A stretch of DNA of 33,545 nt from Achromobacter xylosoxidans (lineage in GTDB: Bacteria; Pseudomonadota; Gammaproteobacteria; Burkholderiales; Burkholderiaceae_B): assembly GCF_002192695.1 (NCBI RefSeq), contig NZ_MTLG01000107.1, positions 1 to 33,545 of the forward strand. Direction: 5' to 3'. The notes under the pieces were generated by a model. That model ran no database searches. It was not told where the DNA came from and saw nothing but the letters and a program-made list of their open reading frames with translations. Position numbers and translations under genes: made by a program. Shown here piece by piece: positions 18,652-26,106 of this stretch. Position 1 is the first letter of the stretch. The number at the start of each line of letters is the position of its first letter.

Positions 18652-19644
18652 TCAATCCGCCTCGCGCAGCAGCCGCAAGCCTACCAGCGGATAGCGCGTC
18701 TCTTGCGTGTTCCAGTTGCGGTAGGAAGCGCGCGTGTACAGCGCCCAGGTATGCCAGGAGCCGCCGCGCCGCACGCGCACGTTGCCGCTGGCGGGGCCTT
18801 GCGGGTCGTCCACCGGTGAATGCGCGTAGTAGTCCTCGCCGTACCAGTCCGCGACCCATTCCCAGGCATTGCCGTGCATGTCGTACAGGCCGAAGGCGTT
18901 GGGCGCGTAGCTGGCGACCGGGGCGGTGAAGGCGTGGCCGTCGGCGCGGGCGGAGGCATGCGCCTGCCATTTGGGCCAGAGCGGCGCGGCGTTGGCGTCG
19001 AAGCCGTTGCCGACGTCGGGCATGGCGGCGGGATCGTCGCCGTTCTGGTAGCGGGTGCGCGTGCCGGCGCGGCAGGCGTATTCCCATTCGGCTTCGGTGG
19101 GCAGGCGGTAGACCTTGCCTTCGGTCTGGGTCAGCCAGCGCGCCAGCGCCGTGGCGTCGTTCCAGCTGATGTTGACCACCGGATGGTCGTCGCCCTGGGC
19201 AAAGCCGGGGTTGCGCCAGGAATAGCGTCGGTCGCGGCCCTCGAAGGCGTCGCCGCTTGCGGACTTGTCGGGGTCGTATTGCGGGTTGTAGCCATAGCCG
19301 CCGGTGCCGTCGGCCTCCGATTCCGGCACGTAGCCGGACGCTTCGAGGAAGCGGCGGAACTGGCCCACGGTGACTTCCGTGCGTTCCAGGTAGAACGGGC
19401 GGGTGATGCGCACGGTATGCACGGGCGCTTCGTCGGCCAGTTGGGCGTAGCGGTCCGGCGGATAGAGCGGATAGGCGCGCGCCAGGACTTCGGGCGCTTC
19501 GTCGCTGCCCATCTGGAAAGTGCCGGCCGGTACGCGGACAAAGGTCATGCCTAGCGAATTTTCGATCAGGGCGGGCGATTCAGCCGACCAGGAAGGCACG
19601 GATATCAGGGAGCAGAGCAAAGCCAGGGCGGTGCGTGTGCGCAT
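18652..19644 (-). CDS. Secreted SUMF1/FGE-fold protein lacking the copper cysteines
   Basis: A 330-residue exported protein. Residues 1-20 are a Sec signal peptide ending SWS-A. The rest is the formylglycine-generating-enzyme/SUMF1 fold: MTFVRVPAGTFQMGSDE, HTVRITRPFYLERTEVTVGQFRRFLEASGY, HPVVNISWNDATALARWL, YRLPTEAEWEYACRAGT, LYDMHGNAWEWVADWYG, then VRRGGSWHTW and the end YPLVGLRLLRE. True FGE enzymes carry two cysteines just after RGGS in that last block; here the stretch has none, so it should not make formylglycine. Non-FGE members act in iron-, pigment- or nitrous-oxide-related maturation, or only bind. No sulfatase gene is near. Function unknown; the fold call is firm. Confidence 0.9.
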   Translation of the reverse strand: MRTRTALALLCSLISVPSWSAESPALIENSLGMTFVRVPAGTFQMGSDEAPEVLARAYPLYPPDRYAQLADEAPVHTVRITRPFYLERTEVTVGQFRRFLEASGYVPESEADGTGGYGYNPQYDPDKSASGDAFEGRDRRYSWRNPGFAQGDDHPVVNISWNDATALARWLTQTEGKVYRLPTEAEWEYACRAGTRTRYQNGDDPAAMPDVGNGFDANAAPLWPKWQAHASARADGHAFTAPVASYAPNAFGLYDMHGNAWEWVADWYGEDYYAHSPVDDPQGPASGNVRVRRGGSWHTWALYTRASYRNWNTQETRYPLVGLRLLREAD

Positions 19645-19731
19645 GGGAGTCCGGTGGGCGGAGCATGAGGGTGCGCAATAGTAGAGCCGCCGCTTGCGGC
19701 CGGCCAGACGCGGGGAACCCTCATGCCGCGC

Positions 19732-20391
19732 TCAGCCGGCGCGGCGGATGGTGAAGTTGATGCGCTGGCTGCCCAGGCGCGGATGCGGCAGGTCCTTGAT
19801 GGGCATGATGCCGTGGTAGCGCAGCCGGTCGACCCCGCCCCACACGACCACGTCGCCATGGAACAGCGGCGTGCGGCTGGCCTTGTCCGCGCGTTGGTCG
19901 CCGCCGAAGAGGAACATGGCGGGCATGCCCAGCGACACGGAGACGATGGGCGCGGCGTAGTCGCGTTCGTTCCTGTCCTGGTGCAGCGACAGGCGCGAAC
20001 CAGGTTCATAGCGGTTGACCAGGCAGGCGTCCGGCTCGAAGCCGGGAAAGCCGGCCTCGGCCGCGGCGGCCTGCGCCAGCTGCAAAAACGCCGGGGGCAT
20101 GGCGGGCCAGGGCTGGCCGGAGAGCGGATCGATGCGGGCGTAACGGTAGCCGCGCGCATCGCTGGTCCAGCCCAGCTGCCCGCAATTGGTCAGCGCCACC
20201 GACATGGTGTAGCCGCCGGGGGTTTGCATGTGCCGGAAGGGCGCTTGCGCCGTCACGGCGTCGACCCCGGCGAGCAGCGCCTCCGCCACGGGCAGGGCAA
20301 AACCGCGCAGCACCACAGCTTGCGGGCCCAGTATGATGCGCCCGGCTTGCGCGCCGCCGTCGTCGCCAAACAGGTCCAGGTTGCTCGCCAT
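19732..20391 (-). CDS. alkB: DNA oxidative demethylase AlkB
   Basis: A 219-residue Fe(II)/2-oxoglutarate dioxygenase that removes methyl groups from 1-methyladenine and 3-methylcytosine in DNA and RNA. Iron ligands His137, Asp139 (SLHQDRNERD) and His193 (RYHGIMPI) are present, as are the 2-oxoglutarate arginines Arg210 and Arg216 (QRINFTIRRA). These are offset by 6 from E. coli AlkB numbering. Substrate-site blocks YTMSVALTNCGQLGW and DACLVNRYEPGSRLSLHQD are nearly as in E. coli. Its start lies 6 bp after the stop of the phospholipase-D-like gene, so the two are one operon. No ada-type regulator or Ada box is seen nearby. Confidence 0.95.
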   Translation of the reverse strand: MASNLDLFGDDGGAQAGRIILGPQAVVLRGFALPVAEALLAGVDAVTAQAPFRHMQTPGGYTMSVALTNCGQLGWTSDARGYRYARIDPLSGQPWPAMPPAFLQLAQAAAAEAGFPGFEPDACLVNRYEPGSRLSLHQDRNERDYAAPIVSVSLGMPAMFLFGGDQRADKASRTPLFHGDVVVWGGVDRLRYHGIMPIKDLPHPRLGSQRINFTIRRAG

Positions 20392-20397
20392 GTCAGC

Positions 20398-21942
20398 CTA
20401 CAGCAGGGGTTCCAGCGGCAATAGCGACACGAACCAGACCGACAGGCGTTGCCACACCGTGGTGCCGGGCTCGGTATCGTGGCGTATGGTCTCGCCGTTG
20501 CGTTGTTCCAGCCAGTAGAGCTGGCCCTTGTCGTCCAGGCAGACGCGGTAGGCGGACTTGGGGATGTCCTTGTCGAACGCGTCGGCGATATGGCGCGCCA
20601 GCGTCGGACTGTCTATGACGAAGCCCAGTTCGGTATTGAGCTTGGCCGAGCGCGGGTCGAAGTTGAAGGAGCCGACGAAGATGCGCCTGCCATCGACGGC
20701 GAAGGTCTTGGCGTGCAGGCTGGAACCCGAGCTGCCGAAGGGGCCCATGCTCTTGTTGCGTTCGACTTCGGCGCCCATGCGCTTCATTTCGTAGAGTTCC
20801 ACGCCGCTGGCCAGCAGGTCCTTGCGGCGCTTGGCGTAGCCGGAATGCACTACGGCGACGTCGGTGGCTTCCAGCGCATTGGTCAGCACCTTGACCTTGA
20901 CGCCGCTGCGCGCCATTTGCCCGAAGGACTCGGTGCCGACGGCGGTCGGCACGAAATAGGGCGACACCAGTTCAAGATCGGTGGTGGGGGTGCCGATGAT
21001 TTCATGCAGCTGATGCGGCAGCATCGCCTCGGGCGGCGCGGTGCCCAGCGTCTTGCGCGGATCGTCGCTGACCATGCGCGTGTCGGCCCATTCCAGCGTC
21101 AGCTCGCCGCGCAGCAGCTGCTGGATGAACGGCAGCTTGCGCATGGCTTCGGCGTAGGCGGCGGCTTCGGGAGAGCGCTCGACCTGGGCGGCGGCCTGTT
21201 CCAGTTCGTCCAGTTCGCCGGGGCCGGTCTTCTTCAGCAGCCGGTCCACCGGGTAGGCCGAGTCGCTGGCCCAGTAGCGGTCGAAATCCACCGACACGTC
21301 GTTGACCGCGGCGCCGATGGCCAGCACGTCCAGGTCGGTAAAGAGCACGCCGCTGGCCGCGCCGAAGTATTCATCGCCGATGTTGCGGCCGCCGATGATG
21401 GTGGCCTGGTTGTCGGCGGTGAAGGACTTGTTGTGCATGCGGCGATTCAGGCGGCTGAAGTCCGTCACATAGCCCAGGGACTTGGGCCAGCGCAGCACGA
21501 AGGGGTTGTACAGCCGCACCTCGATGTTCGGGTGCGCATCCAGCGCGGACAGTTCCTCATCCAGCCCGGAAGTGCCGTTGTCGTCCAGCAGCAGCCGCAC
21601 GCGCACGCCGCGGTCGGCAGCCGCGTGCAGGGCCTCCAGCAGCATGGTGCCCGTCATGTCCTTGTGCCAGATGTAGTACTGCACATCCAGGCTGCGTTCG
21701 GCGGCGCGCGCCAGCAGCATGCGGGCGGCGAAGGCGTCGTAGGCGTCGGGCAGGGGGTGGATGCCGGACTTGCCTGGGTGCTGGGCGGCCAGCGGCGCGA
21801 TGGCCCGGCCCAGCGGGGTGTCCTGCGATGCCTCCGGCGTCAGCGCATGGGAGTCGCTGCGGTTATCCAGCGGCGGCAAGCCGCAGCCGCTTAGCAGGGG
21901 CAGGCAAAGGGCAGTCATCATCAGGGGTTTGGCCAGGTACAT
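20398..21942 (-). CDS. Phospholipase D-family lipoprotein, cardiolipin synthase ClsC-like
   Basis: A 514-residue protein with two PLD catalytic motifs: His170-x-Lys172-x4-Asp177 (HNKSFTAD) and His410-x-Lys412-x4-Asp417 (HAKTFAVD), each followed by the usual Gly and Asn/Ser block (GGRN, GSFN). A lipoprotein signal peptide ends with the lipobox LSGC (Cys20), so it is anchored to an envelope membrane. The blocks LDVQYYIWHKDMTG, DFDRYWAS and SFNFDPRSAKLNTE are as in E. coli ClsC/YmdC, which joins phosphatidylethanolamine and phosphatidylglycerol to make cardiolipin. ClsC partners with YmdB; no such gene lies here. It is followed at 6 bp by alkB. It is divergent from the XRE-cupin regulator. Confidence 0.9.
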   Translation of the reverse strand: MYLAKPLMMTALCLPLLSGCGLPPLDNRSDSHALTPEASQDTPLGRAIAPLAAQHPGKSGIHPLPDAYDAFAARMLLARAAERSLDVQYYIWHKDMTGTMLLEALHAAADRGVRVRLLLDDNGTSGLDEELSALDAHPNIEVRLYNPFVLRWPKSLGYVTDFSRLNRRMHNKSFTADNQATIIGGRNIGDEYFGAASGVLFTDLDVLAIGAAVNDVSVDFDRYWASDSAYPVDRLLKKTGPGELDELEQAAAQVERSPEAAAYAEAMRKLPFIQQLLRGELTLEWADTRMVSDDPRKTLGTAPPEAMLPHQLHEIIGTPTTDLELVSPYFVPTAVGTESFGQMARSGVKVKVLTNALEATDVAVVHSGYAKRRKDLLASGVELYEMKRMGAEVERNKSMGPFGSSGSSLHAKTFAVDGRRIFVGSFNFDPRSAKLNTELGFVIDSPTLARHIADAFDKDIPKSAYRVCLDDKGQLYWLEQRNGETIRHDTEPGTTVWQRLSVWFVSLLPLEPLL

Positions 21943-22024
21943 GACCCGTATTGTGCCGAAATCGCGGCGCGGGCTGAGTTGGGCCTCTGTTTCCCCTTTG
22001 GTGCTTGACGATTTTCCGTATTTG

Positions 22025-22037
22025 AGAGAAATTCTCT
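22025..22037 (+). promoter_or_regulatory. Perfect palindrome at the start of the XRE-cupin gene, likely autoregulatory operator
   Basis: AGAGAA-A-TTCTCT, with partial outward extension of the symmetry, ends 3 bp before ATG 22041. TTGACG (22005-22010) upstream could be the -35 element of a promoter for this gene. The position overlapping the transcription/translation start fits self-repression. Confidence 0.55.
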
Positions 22038-22040
22038 AAT

Positions 22041-22613
22041 ATGGAAAATCACAATGCACCCGACGCCGATCTGGACCGGCGCATCGCCGGCCGGCTCAAG
22101 GCGCTGCGGCAGGAGCGCGGCTGGTCCCTGGACGAGCTGGCCGCCCGCGCTGGCCTCAGCCGCGCGACCCTTTCCCGCCTGGAAAACGCCGAGGTCAGCC
22201 CCACGGCCAGCGCGCTGGGCAAGCTGTGCGCGGCCCATGGCATGACGATGTCGCGCCTGATGCTCATGGTCGAGGACGACTTCGTGCCGCTGGTGCCGCA
22301 GCAGGCGCAGGCCGTCTGGGTAGACGCCAGCGCGGGCTTTCGCCGCCGCTCGGTATCGCCGCCTGCGCAGCAATTGGCGGGCGAGGTGCTGGCGTGCGAA
22401 CTCGCGCCGGGCGCGCGCATCGCCTATGAGCGTTCGCCCCGGCCCGGACTGGAACACCACCTGCTGATGCTGGAAGGCGAACTGGCCATCAGCGCCGACG
22501 GGCAGGCGCACCGCCTGTCCCAGGGCGATTGCCTGCGCTACCAGCTGTTCGGCGCAAGCGAATTTTCAACCCCGCCGCATTGCGGCGCCCGCTACCTGCT
22601 CTTCATCGTCTGA
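22041..22613 (+). CDS. XRE-family regulator with C-terminal cupin domain
   Basis: A 190-residue regulator. The helix-turn-helix spans about residues 12-70 (RRIAGRLKALRQERGWSLDELAARAGLSRATLSRLENAE in outline; the S-R-A-T-L-S-R-L-E-N recognition core is textbook). Residues 100-188 form a cupin sensor (LAPGARIAYERSPRPGLEHHLLMLEGELAI, then GDCLRYQLFGASEF). Such proteins often control an adjacent detoxifying or metabolic gene. Here the neighbour 7 bp downstream is a GNAT acetyltransferase, making a two-gene operon. The ATG has no SD and lies right behind a palindrome, so the transcript may be leaderless or nearly so. No alternative start keeps the HTH. Confidence 0.9.
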   Translation: MENHNAPDADLDRRIAGRLKALRQERGWSLDELAARAGLSRATLSRLENAEVSPTASALGKLCAAHGMTMSRLMLMVEDDFVPLVPQQAQAVWVDASAGFRRRSVSPPAQQLAGEVLACELAPGARIAYERSPRPGLEHHLLMLEGELAISADGQAHRLSQGDCLRYQLFGASEFSTPPHCGARYLLFIV

Positions 22614-22620
22614 GTCCATC

Positions 22621-23157
22621 ATGTCCCATCCGAATCCTGAATTGATCCTGTTGTCGGCCCACGCCGCCGACGCCCTCGTGCCCGAGCTGGCCGAATTGCT
22701 GCGCGCCTGCGTGCAGGGCGGGGCCAGCGTCAGCTTCGTGCTGCCGTACTCGTCCGAGGAGGCGCAGGCCTTCTGGCGCGCCAAGGTGGTGCCGGCGATC
22801 GCCGGCGGCAAGTCGGCGCTGTGGGTGGCGCGGCAGGAAGGGCGCGTCGCGGGATCGGTGCAGCTGGATTGGGACACGCCGCCCAATCAGCCGCATCGGG
22901 CCGAGGTGCGCAAGCTGCTGGTGCATCCGGATTTCCGCCGCCGCGGCATCGCCCGCGCCTTGCTGGCCGCGGCGGAAGCCATGGCGGTGCGCCAGGGCCG
23001 CAGCCTGATCACGCTGGACACGCGCACCGGCGACAGCGCCGAGCCGCTGTACGCGTCGCAGGGCTACCAGACGGTGGGAGTGATACCGGGTTTCAGCCGC
23101 GATCCGCATGATGCCGCCAAGCTGGACGGCACCACCATCATGTACAAGCAGCTGTAA
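22621..23157 (+). CDS. GNAT family N-acetyltransferase
   Basis: A 178-residue acetyl-CoA-dependent acetyltransferase. Motif A is clear at about 98-120 (VRKLLVHPDFRRRGIARALL; the R-R-x-G-x-A loop binds the pyrophosphate of acetyl-CoA), preceded by strand WVARQEGRVAGSVQLD and followed by LITLDTRTGDSAEPLYASQGYQTVG. The ending KLDGTTIMYKQL is typical of small-molecule GNATs. It follows the XRE-cupin gene by 7 bp, so the pair is probably co-expressed. The acceptor is unknown (amine toxin, antibiotic or polyamine are possible). Confidence 0.92.
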   Translation: MSHPNPELILLSAHAADALVPELAELLRACVQGGASVSFVLPYSSEEAQAFWRAKVVPAIAGGKSALWVARQEGRVAGSVQLDWDTPPNQPHRAEVRKLLVHPDFRRRGIARALLAAAEAMAVRQGRSLITLDTRTGDSAEPLYASQGYQTVGVIPGFSRDPHDAAKLDGTTIMYKQL

Positions 23158-23162
23158 TGGAT

Positions 23163-23183
23163 GCTGCCGCCGCGGGCGGCAGC
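23163..23183. terminator. Bidirectional terminator hairpin
   Basis: GCTGCCGCC, loop GCG, GGCGGCAGC: perfect 9-bp stem 5 bp after the GNAT stop and 8 bp before the stop of the convergent gene. Position between convergent genes supports a shared terminator despite no T-run. Confidence 0.6.
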
Positions 23184-23191
23184 GGCGGGGC

Positions 23192-23524
23192 TCAGGCCAG
23201 GGGCTTGATGCCCACGCTGTACGGCGGGGCGTTGCCGCGCGCCGGGGCCTTGATCTTCAGCATCGAGCCGCCAGGGGTGAATTCGAACTCCTGGTAGGGC
23301 ACTTCGAACCATTGATGAAAGCTGGTGCGCGAGAATTCCGGCACCCAGACCTTGGCGCGCTTGGCATCGCAGTGGAATTCGACCAGCGTGCGGTCTATGC
23401 CCAGCGGCCGGGTGTTGCCGATGCGGTAGCTGACCTTGAGTTCGGCGCGCGCGGTCGAGCCGGGGCGCCAGGCCAGGCCGACGGATTCCATGAATTTTTC
23501 GATCGCCTCGATACCGCGATGCAT
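23192..23524 (-). CDS. Hypothetical protein, 110 residues
   Basis: I do not recognise a named family. The protein starts with a helix (GIEAIEKFMESVGL) and continues as alternating beta-type strands (TARAELKVSYRIGN, RTLVEFHCDAKRAKVWVPEFSR, FEVPYQEFEFTPGGSMLKIKAP). It has no signal peptide or membrane segment and a single Cys. GGAG lies 7 bp before ATG 23524, and the gene ends at a shared hairpin, so it is likely expressed alone. A strong hairpin sits in its upstream region at 23570-23593. It could be a small ligand- or nucleic-acid-binding domain, but nothing in the sequence proves this. Confidence 0.7.
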   Translation of the reverse strand: MHRGIEAIEKFMESVGLAWRPGSTARAELKVSYRIGNTRPLGIDRTLVEFHCDAKRAKVWVPEFSRTSFHQWFEVPYQEFEFTPGGSMLKIKAPARGNAPPYSVGIKPLA

Positions 23525-23569
23525 GACTGACTCCGAATGCGGGTGGGCGCAAGGCCCAAGAAAAGTGCT

Positions 23570-23593
23570 GTTTGCCGCGGCTGCGCGGCAAAC
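23570..23593. other. Perfect 10-bp stem-loop in the 245-bp gap 23525-23769
   Basis: GTTTGCCGCG, loop GCTG, CGCGGCAAAC. On the minus strand TTTTC follows the stem at a distance of five bases. It lies 46 bp upstream of the 110-residue hypothetical gene and could be a leader structure, attenuator or operator. The rest of this gap holds no gene I can support; TATAAG at 23717-23722 is a possible -10 box for the small gene at 23770. Confidence 0.45.
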
Positions 23594-23769
23594 ACCCCGA
23601 ATTATCCGTCATTCCAGGCCCGGACGTCTCCCGGCTTGCATCCCGTCAATCGGCGCCATTGAGTAAAGCAAATGGACGGCGCGCGTCCAGGCCCGCACCA
23701 TGGCACCCATGTCCTCTATAAGACCTGCGCGGCCCGCGCCGGTCCGGACGCGAAATCCTAGGAGTCATC

Positions 23770-23919
23770 ATGGCGAATTTCATACTGGCATTGGTCAACG
23801 CGGAACTCTCCCTCTTCGGCGTCGAGACGCCCGGCGCGGCGCAGGAACCGTCCGCCGCGCCGCAGGCGGCAAGCGCGCCCGCATTCGACAGCGAGCACTA
23901 CCGCAGCGCGCTGGGCTGA
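23770..23919 (+). CDS. Small protein, 49 residues, unknown function
   Basis: ATG 23770 is preceded by AGGAG with 5-bp spacing, the cleanest SD in this part of the window. The 50-codon frame ends in TGA at 23917-23919. The protein has a short hydrophobic N-terminus (MANFILALVNAELSLFGVE), an alanine/proline-rich linker (PGAAQEPSAAPQAASAPA) and a polar tail (FDSEHYRSALG). The hydrophobic part is too short for a certain membrane helix and has no cleavage site. A terminator-like hairpin follows at 23964-23998, and its neighbours are not close, so it looks like a monocistronic small-protein gene. I know of no family match. Confidence 0.6.
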   Translation: MANFILALVNAELSLFGVETPGAAQEPSAAPQAASAPAFDSEHYRSALG

Positions 23920-23963
23920 CGGCGCGCGGAACACACCGTTGCAGGAATAGGCAGGATTCACGC

Positions 23964-23998
23964 AAGAACGAGCCTGTACGCGCAGGCTCGCGATTCTT
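23964..23998 (+). terminator. Terminator hairpin after the 49-residue gene
   Basis: CGAGCCTG, loop TACGCG, CAGGCTCG (23969-23990), flanked by an outer AAGAA/TTCTT pairing (23964-23968 and 23994-23998). It lies about 45 bp after the small gene's stop and before the SDR gene. Confidence 0.6.
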
Positions 23999-24100
23999 AC
24001 CATCTCGTCCAGGGTGGGGCGGCGCGTTCATTGCGGATGCGCCGGTTCCGCCACGCTGACGGGCGCGTTGCCGGCAGCGCACGCAAGGGAAGGGAATCGC

Positions 24101-24916
24101 ATGAATACCGAAAAAATCTGGTTGGTGACGGACGCATCCGCAGGGCTGGGCCTGGTCCTGGTGAAGATGCTGCTGGACTTGGGCCACAAGGTGGCTGCAA
24201 CGTCGCAGGACGGCGATGCGCTACTGGATGCGGTAGGCGCCAAGCTGGAGGGGCAGTTCCTGCCCCTGACGGTGGACCTGGCCGATGAGCGCAAGGTGCA
24301 GCGCGCGGTGGACGCCACGGTGGCTGCCTTTGGCGGCCTGGACGTGGTGGTGAACAACGCCGGCCATGGCCTGCGCGGCGCGCTGGACAGCCTGCCGGAC
24401 GAGGACCTGCGCGGCACGTTCGACATCAATGTGTTCGCCACGCTGAACGTGATCCGCGCGGCGCTGCCGCGCATGCGCGCGCAGCGCAGCGGCCATGTGT
24501 TCAATATCTCGTCCATCCTGGGCTTCGATGGCGGCCGGGCCGATTGGGGCGCCTATAGCGCGGCCAAGTTCGCCGTCAGCGGCCTGACCGAAGCGCTGGC
24601 CGCCGAGGCCGCGCCATTCGGCATCCGGGTGTCGCTGGTGTATCCGGGCGCCCTGCGCGCCGCGGACGGCGAGCAAGCGCCCGAACGGGCGGCGCGCCAT
24701 GCGCAGGCGCGCGACGCGGATGGCGATCCGGCCAAGATGGCGCGCACGCTGATCAACGCGGCGCAAGCGCAGTACGCGCCCCTGCACCTGTTCCTGGGGC
24801 GCGACGCCTTCGATCAGGCGCGCGCCAAGATCCAGTCGGTGCAGCAGGAATTGGCGCGCTGGCGCGAGATGTCCGTGTCCATTGGCTGCGTCGACGAAAG
24901 GCGAATGGCAGCCTGA
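24101..24916 (+). CDS. Short-chain dehydrogenase/reductase with variant cofactor motif
   Basis: A 271-residue SDR. NNAG (85-88), Ser137/Ser138 (FNISSILG) and Tyr152-Lys156 (YSAAK) form the full catalytic set. The nucleotide loop reads TDASAGLG (10-17): Asp replaces the first Gly of the TGxxxGxG signature. The C-terminal third (PEDGEQAPERAARHAQ-like region then HLFLGRDAFDQARAKIQSVQQELARW) matches the long tail of the oxidoreductase/YkvO-type SDRs that often sit beside LysR or AraC genes. AGGGAA lies 4 bp before ATG 24101. Convergent with the TSUP permease gene. Substrate unknown. Confidence 0.9.
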   Translation: MNTEKIWLVTDASAGLGLVLVKMLLDLGHKVAATSQDGDALLDAVGAKLEGQFLPLTVDLADERKVQRAVDATVAAFGGLDVVVNNAGHGLRGALDSLPDEDLRGTFDINVFATLNVIRAALPRMRAQRSGHVFNISSILGFDGGRADWGAYSAAKFAVSGLTEALAAEAAPFGIRVSLVYPGALRAADGEQAPERAARHAQARDADGDPAKMARTLINAAQAQYAPLHLFLGRDAFDQARAKIQSVQQELARWREMSVSIGCVDERRMAA

Positions 24917-24925
24917 CGGCCGGGC

Positions 24926-25696
24926 TCAGGCGGTCCAGCCCTGCACCGCCTGGTAGGCGCCCAGCAGCGCCAGGCTCACCATGAAGCAGCGCTTGAAGGC
25001 CTGTGCCGACATCCTGCCGCGCAGCCAGGTCCCCAGCGCCATGCCGGCCAGCGCGGGCAGCAGCATCAGCACGGACGCGCCGGCTGCCTCGGGCGTGTAG
25101 CCGCCAGTAAGCGCCAGGCCTAGCGCCAGGGCCAGGGTGGACACCGTGAACGAGATGCCCATGGCCTGGATCAGGCCGTCCTTGCCCAGGTTCAGGGCCT
25201 GCAGATAGGGCACGGCGGGAATCACGAACACGCCCGTAGCGGCGGTGATGACGCCGGTCGCGGCGCCCACCGCCGCGCCCGCCAGCCCCTGATGGCGTTG
25301 CGGCGCCCTGGGCGGCGAGCCGAACAGGCCCCAGGCGGCGTAGGCCACCAGCGCCAGCCCCAGGCACACGCTGGCCCAGTGTCCCGACGGCGGACCCAGC
25401 CACAGCGCGCCGCCTATCGTGCCCGCGCAGACGCCTGCCTGCATGGCGCCGATGCGGCGCAGCACCTGGGGCAGCGTGGTCCATGGCCGGGCCTGCCAGA
25501 GATTGGTGACGAGGGACGGCACGATCAGCAGCGCCGCAGCCTGCGCCGGCGCCATGACCAGCGCCAGCATGGCCATCGAGATGGTGGGCAGTCCCAGCCC
25601 CACGACGCCCTTGACCACGCCGGCCAGGATGAACACCGACACGGTGACGGCGAGCAGCGCGGGCGTGCCGCCGGGAAGCAGTTCCGGGAACGTCAT
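24926..25696 (-). CDS. TSUP (TauE/SafE) family anion permease
   Basis: A 256-residue inner-membrane protein with about eight helices arranged in two similar halves. The family repeats are visible: ILAGVVKGVVGLGLPTISM in the first half and AAVGAATGVITAATGVFVIPAVPYLQAL in the second, each with the glycine-rich re-entrant pattern. TSUP proteins move sulfite, sulfoacetate, taurine-derived or other organic anions, generally outward. Its ATG overlaps the stop of the Sel1-like secreted protein gene (ATGA), so the two are translationally coupled. The divergent LysR gene probably regulates this pair. The transported anion is not known. Confidence 0.9.
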   Translation of the reverse strand: MTFPELLPGGTPALLAVTVSVFILAGVVKGVVGLGLPTISMAMLALVMAPAQAAALLIVPSLVTNLWQARPWTTLPQVLRRIGAMQAGVCAGTIGGALWLGPPSGHWASVCLGLALVAYAAWGLFGSPPRAPQRHQGLAGAAVGAATGVITAATGVFVIPAVPYLQALNLGKDGLIQAMGISFTVSTLALALGLALTGGYTPEAAGASVLMLLPALAGMALGTWLRGRMSAQAFKRCFMVSLALLGAYQAVQGWTA

Positions 25697-26106
25697 GCTG
25701 GCTCACAGCGGGCGGGCAGGCCGTCGCGGGGACGGCCGAACAAGGCGTAGGCGACATCGTCCGCGCCTGCGCCATCCTGGCGCGCGGCGCGCAACAGCCA
25801 GCGCCGTCCCTCGCACAAATCGGCGCGCAGGGACTCGCCGTACAGGGCGGGGCCGCCGAGCAGGGCGATGCCCAGCATGCGCTGGGCGGGCGCATGGCCG
25901 TCGCGGGCGGCGGCACGCAGCCACTGTTCCATGGCGGCATAGTCGCCCTGGGTCTGGGCTTCCAGGGCCAGCGCATATTTCTGTGCCGGCGTGGTGTGTG
26001 TGTCCAGGCTGCCGGCTTCGGCCAGGCCTGAGCCTTGCAGAATCAGGGCCAGCAGGGCGATGGCGGGCCAATGGGCCTGCACGCGTCGCGATTCGAAGGT
26101 TTTCAT
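25693..26106 (-). CDS. Exported Sel1/TPR-like repeat protein
   Basis: A 137-residue protein. Residues 1-31 look like a Sec signal peptide (hydrophobic AIALLALILQGSGLAEAG), so it is exported. The mature part carries Sel1-like helix pairs: ALALEAQTQGDYAAMEQWLRAAARDGHAPAQRMLG, then LCEGRRWLLRAARQDGAGADDVAY, with the A-x-x-G spacing of such repeats, and ends RCEPA. Sel1-like repeats mediate protein contacts. It overlaps the TSUP permease start by 4 nt, so it may be a periplasmic accessory of that exporter. Family membership is moderately certain; the pairing's role is inferred. Confidence 0.75.
   Translation of the reverse strand: MKTFESRRVQAHWPAIALLALILQGSGLAEAGSLDTHTTPAQKYALALEAQTQGDYAAMEQWLRAAARDGHAPAQRMLGIALLGGPALYGESLRADLCEGRRWLLRAARQDGAGADDVAYALFGRPRDGLPARCEPA

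Noticed and set aside
20449..21894. Plus-strand open frame of 481 codons opposite the phospholipase-D-like gene
   Set aside because: Shadow of the real gene on the other strand; no start signal or domain.
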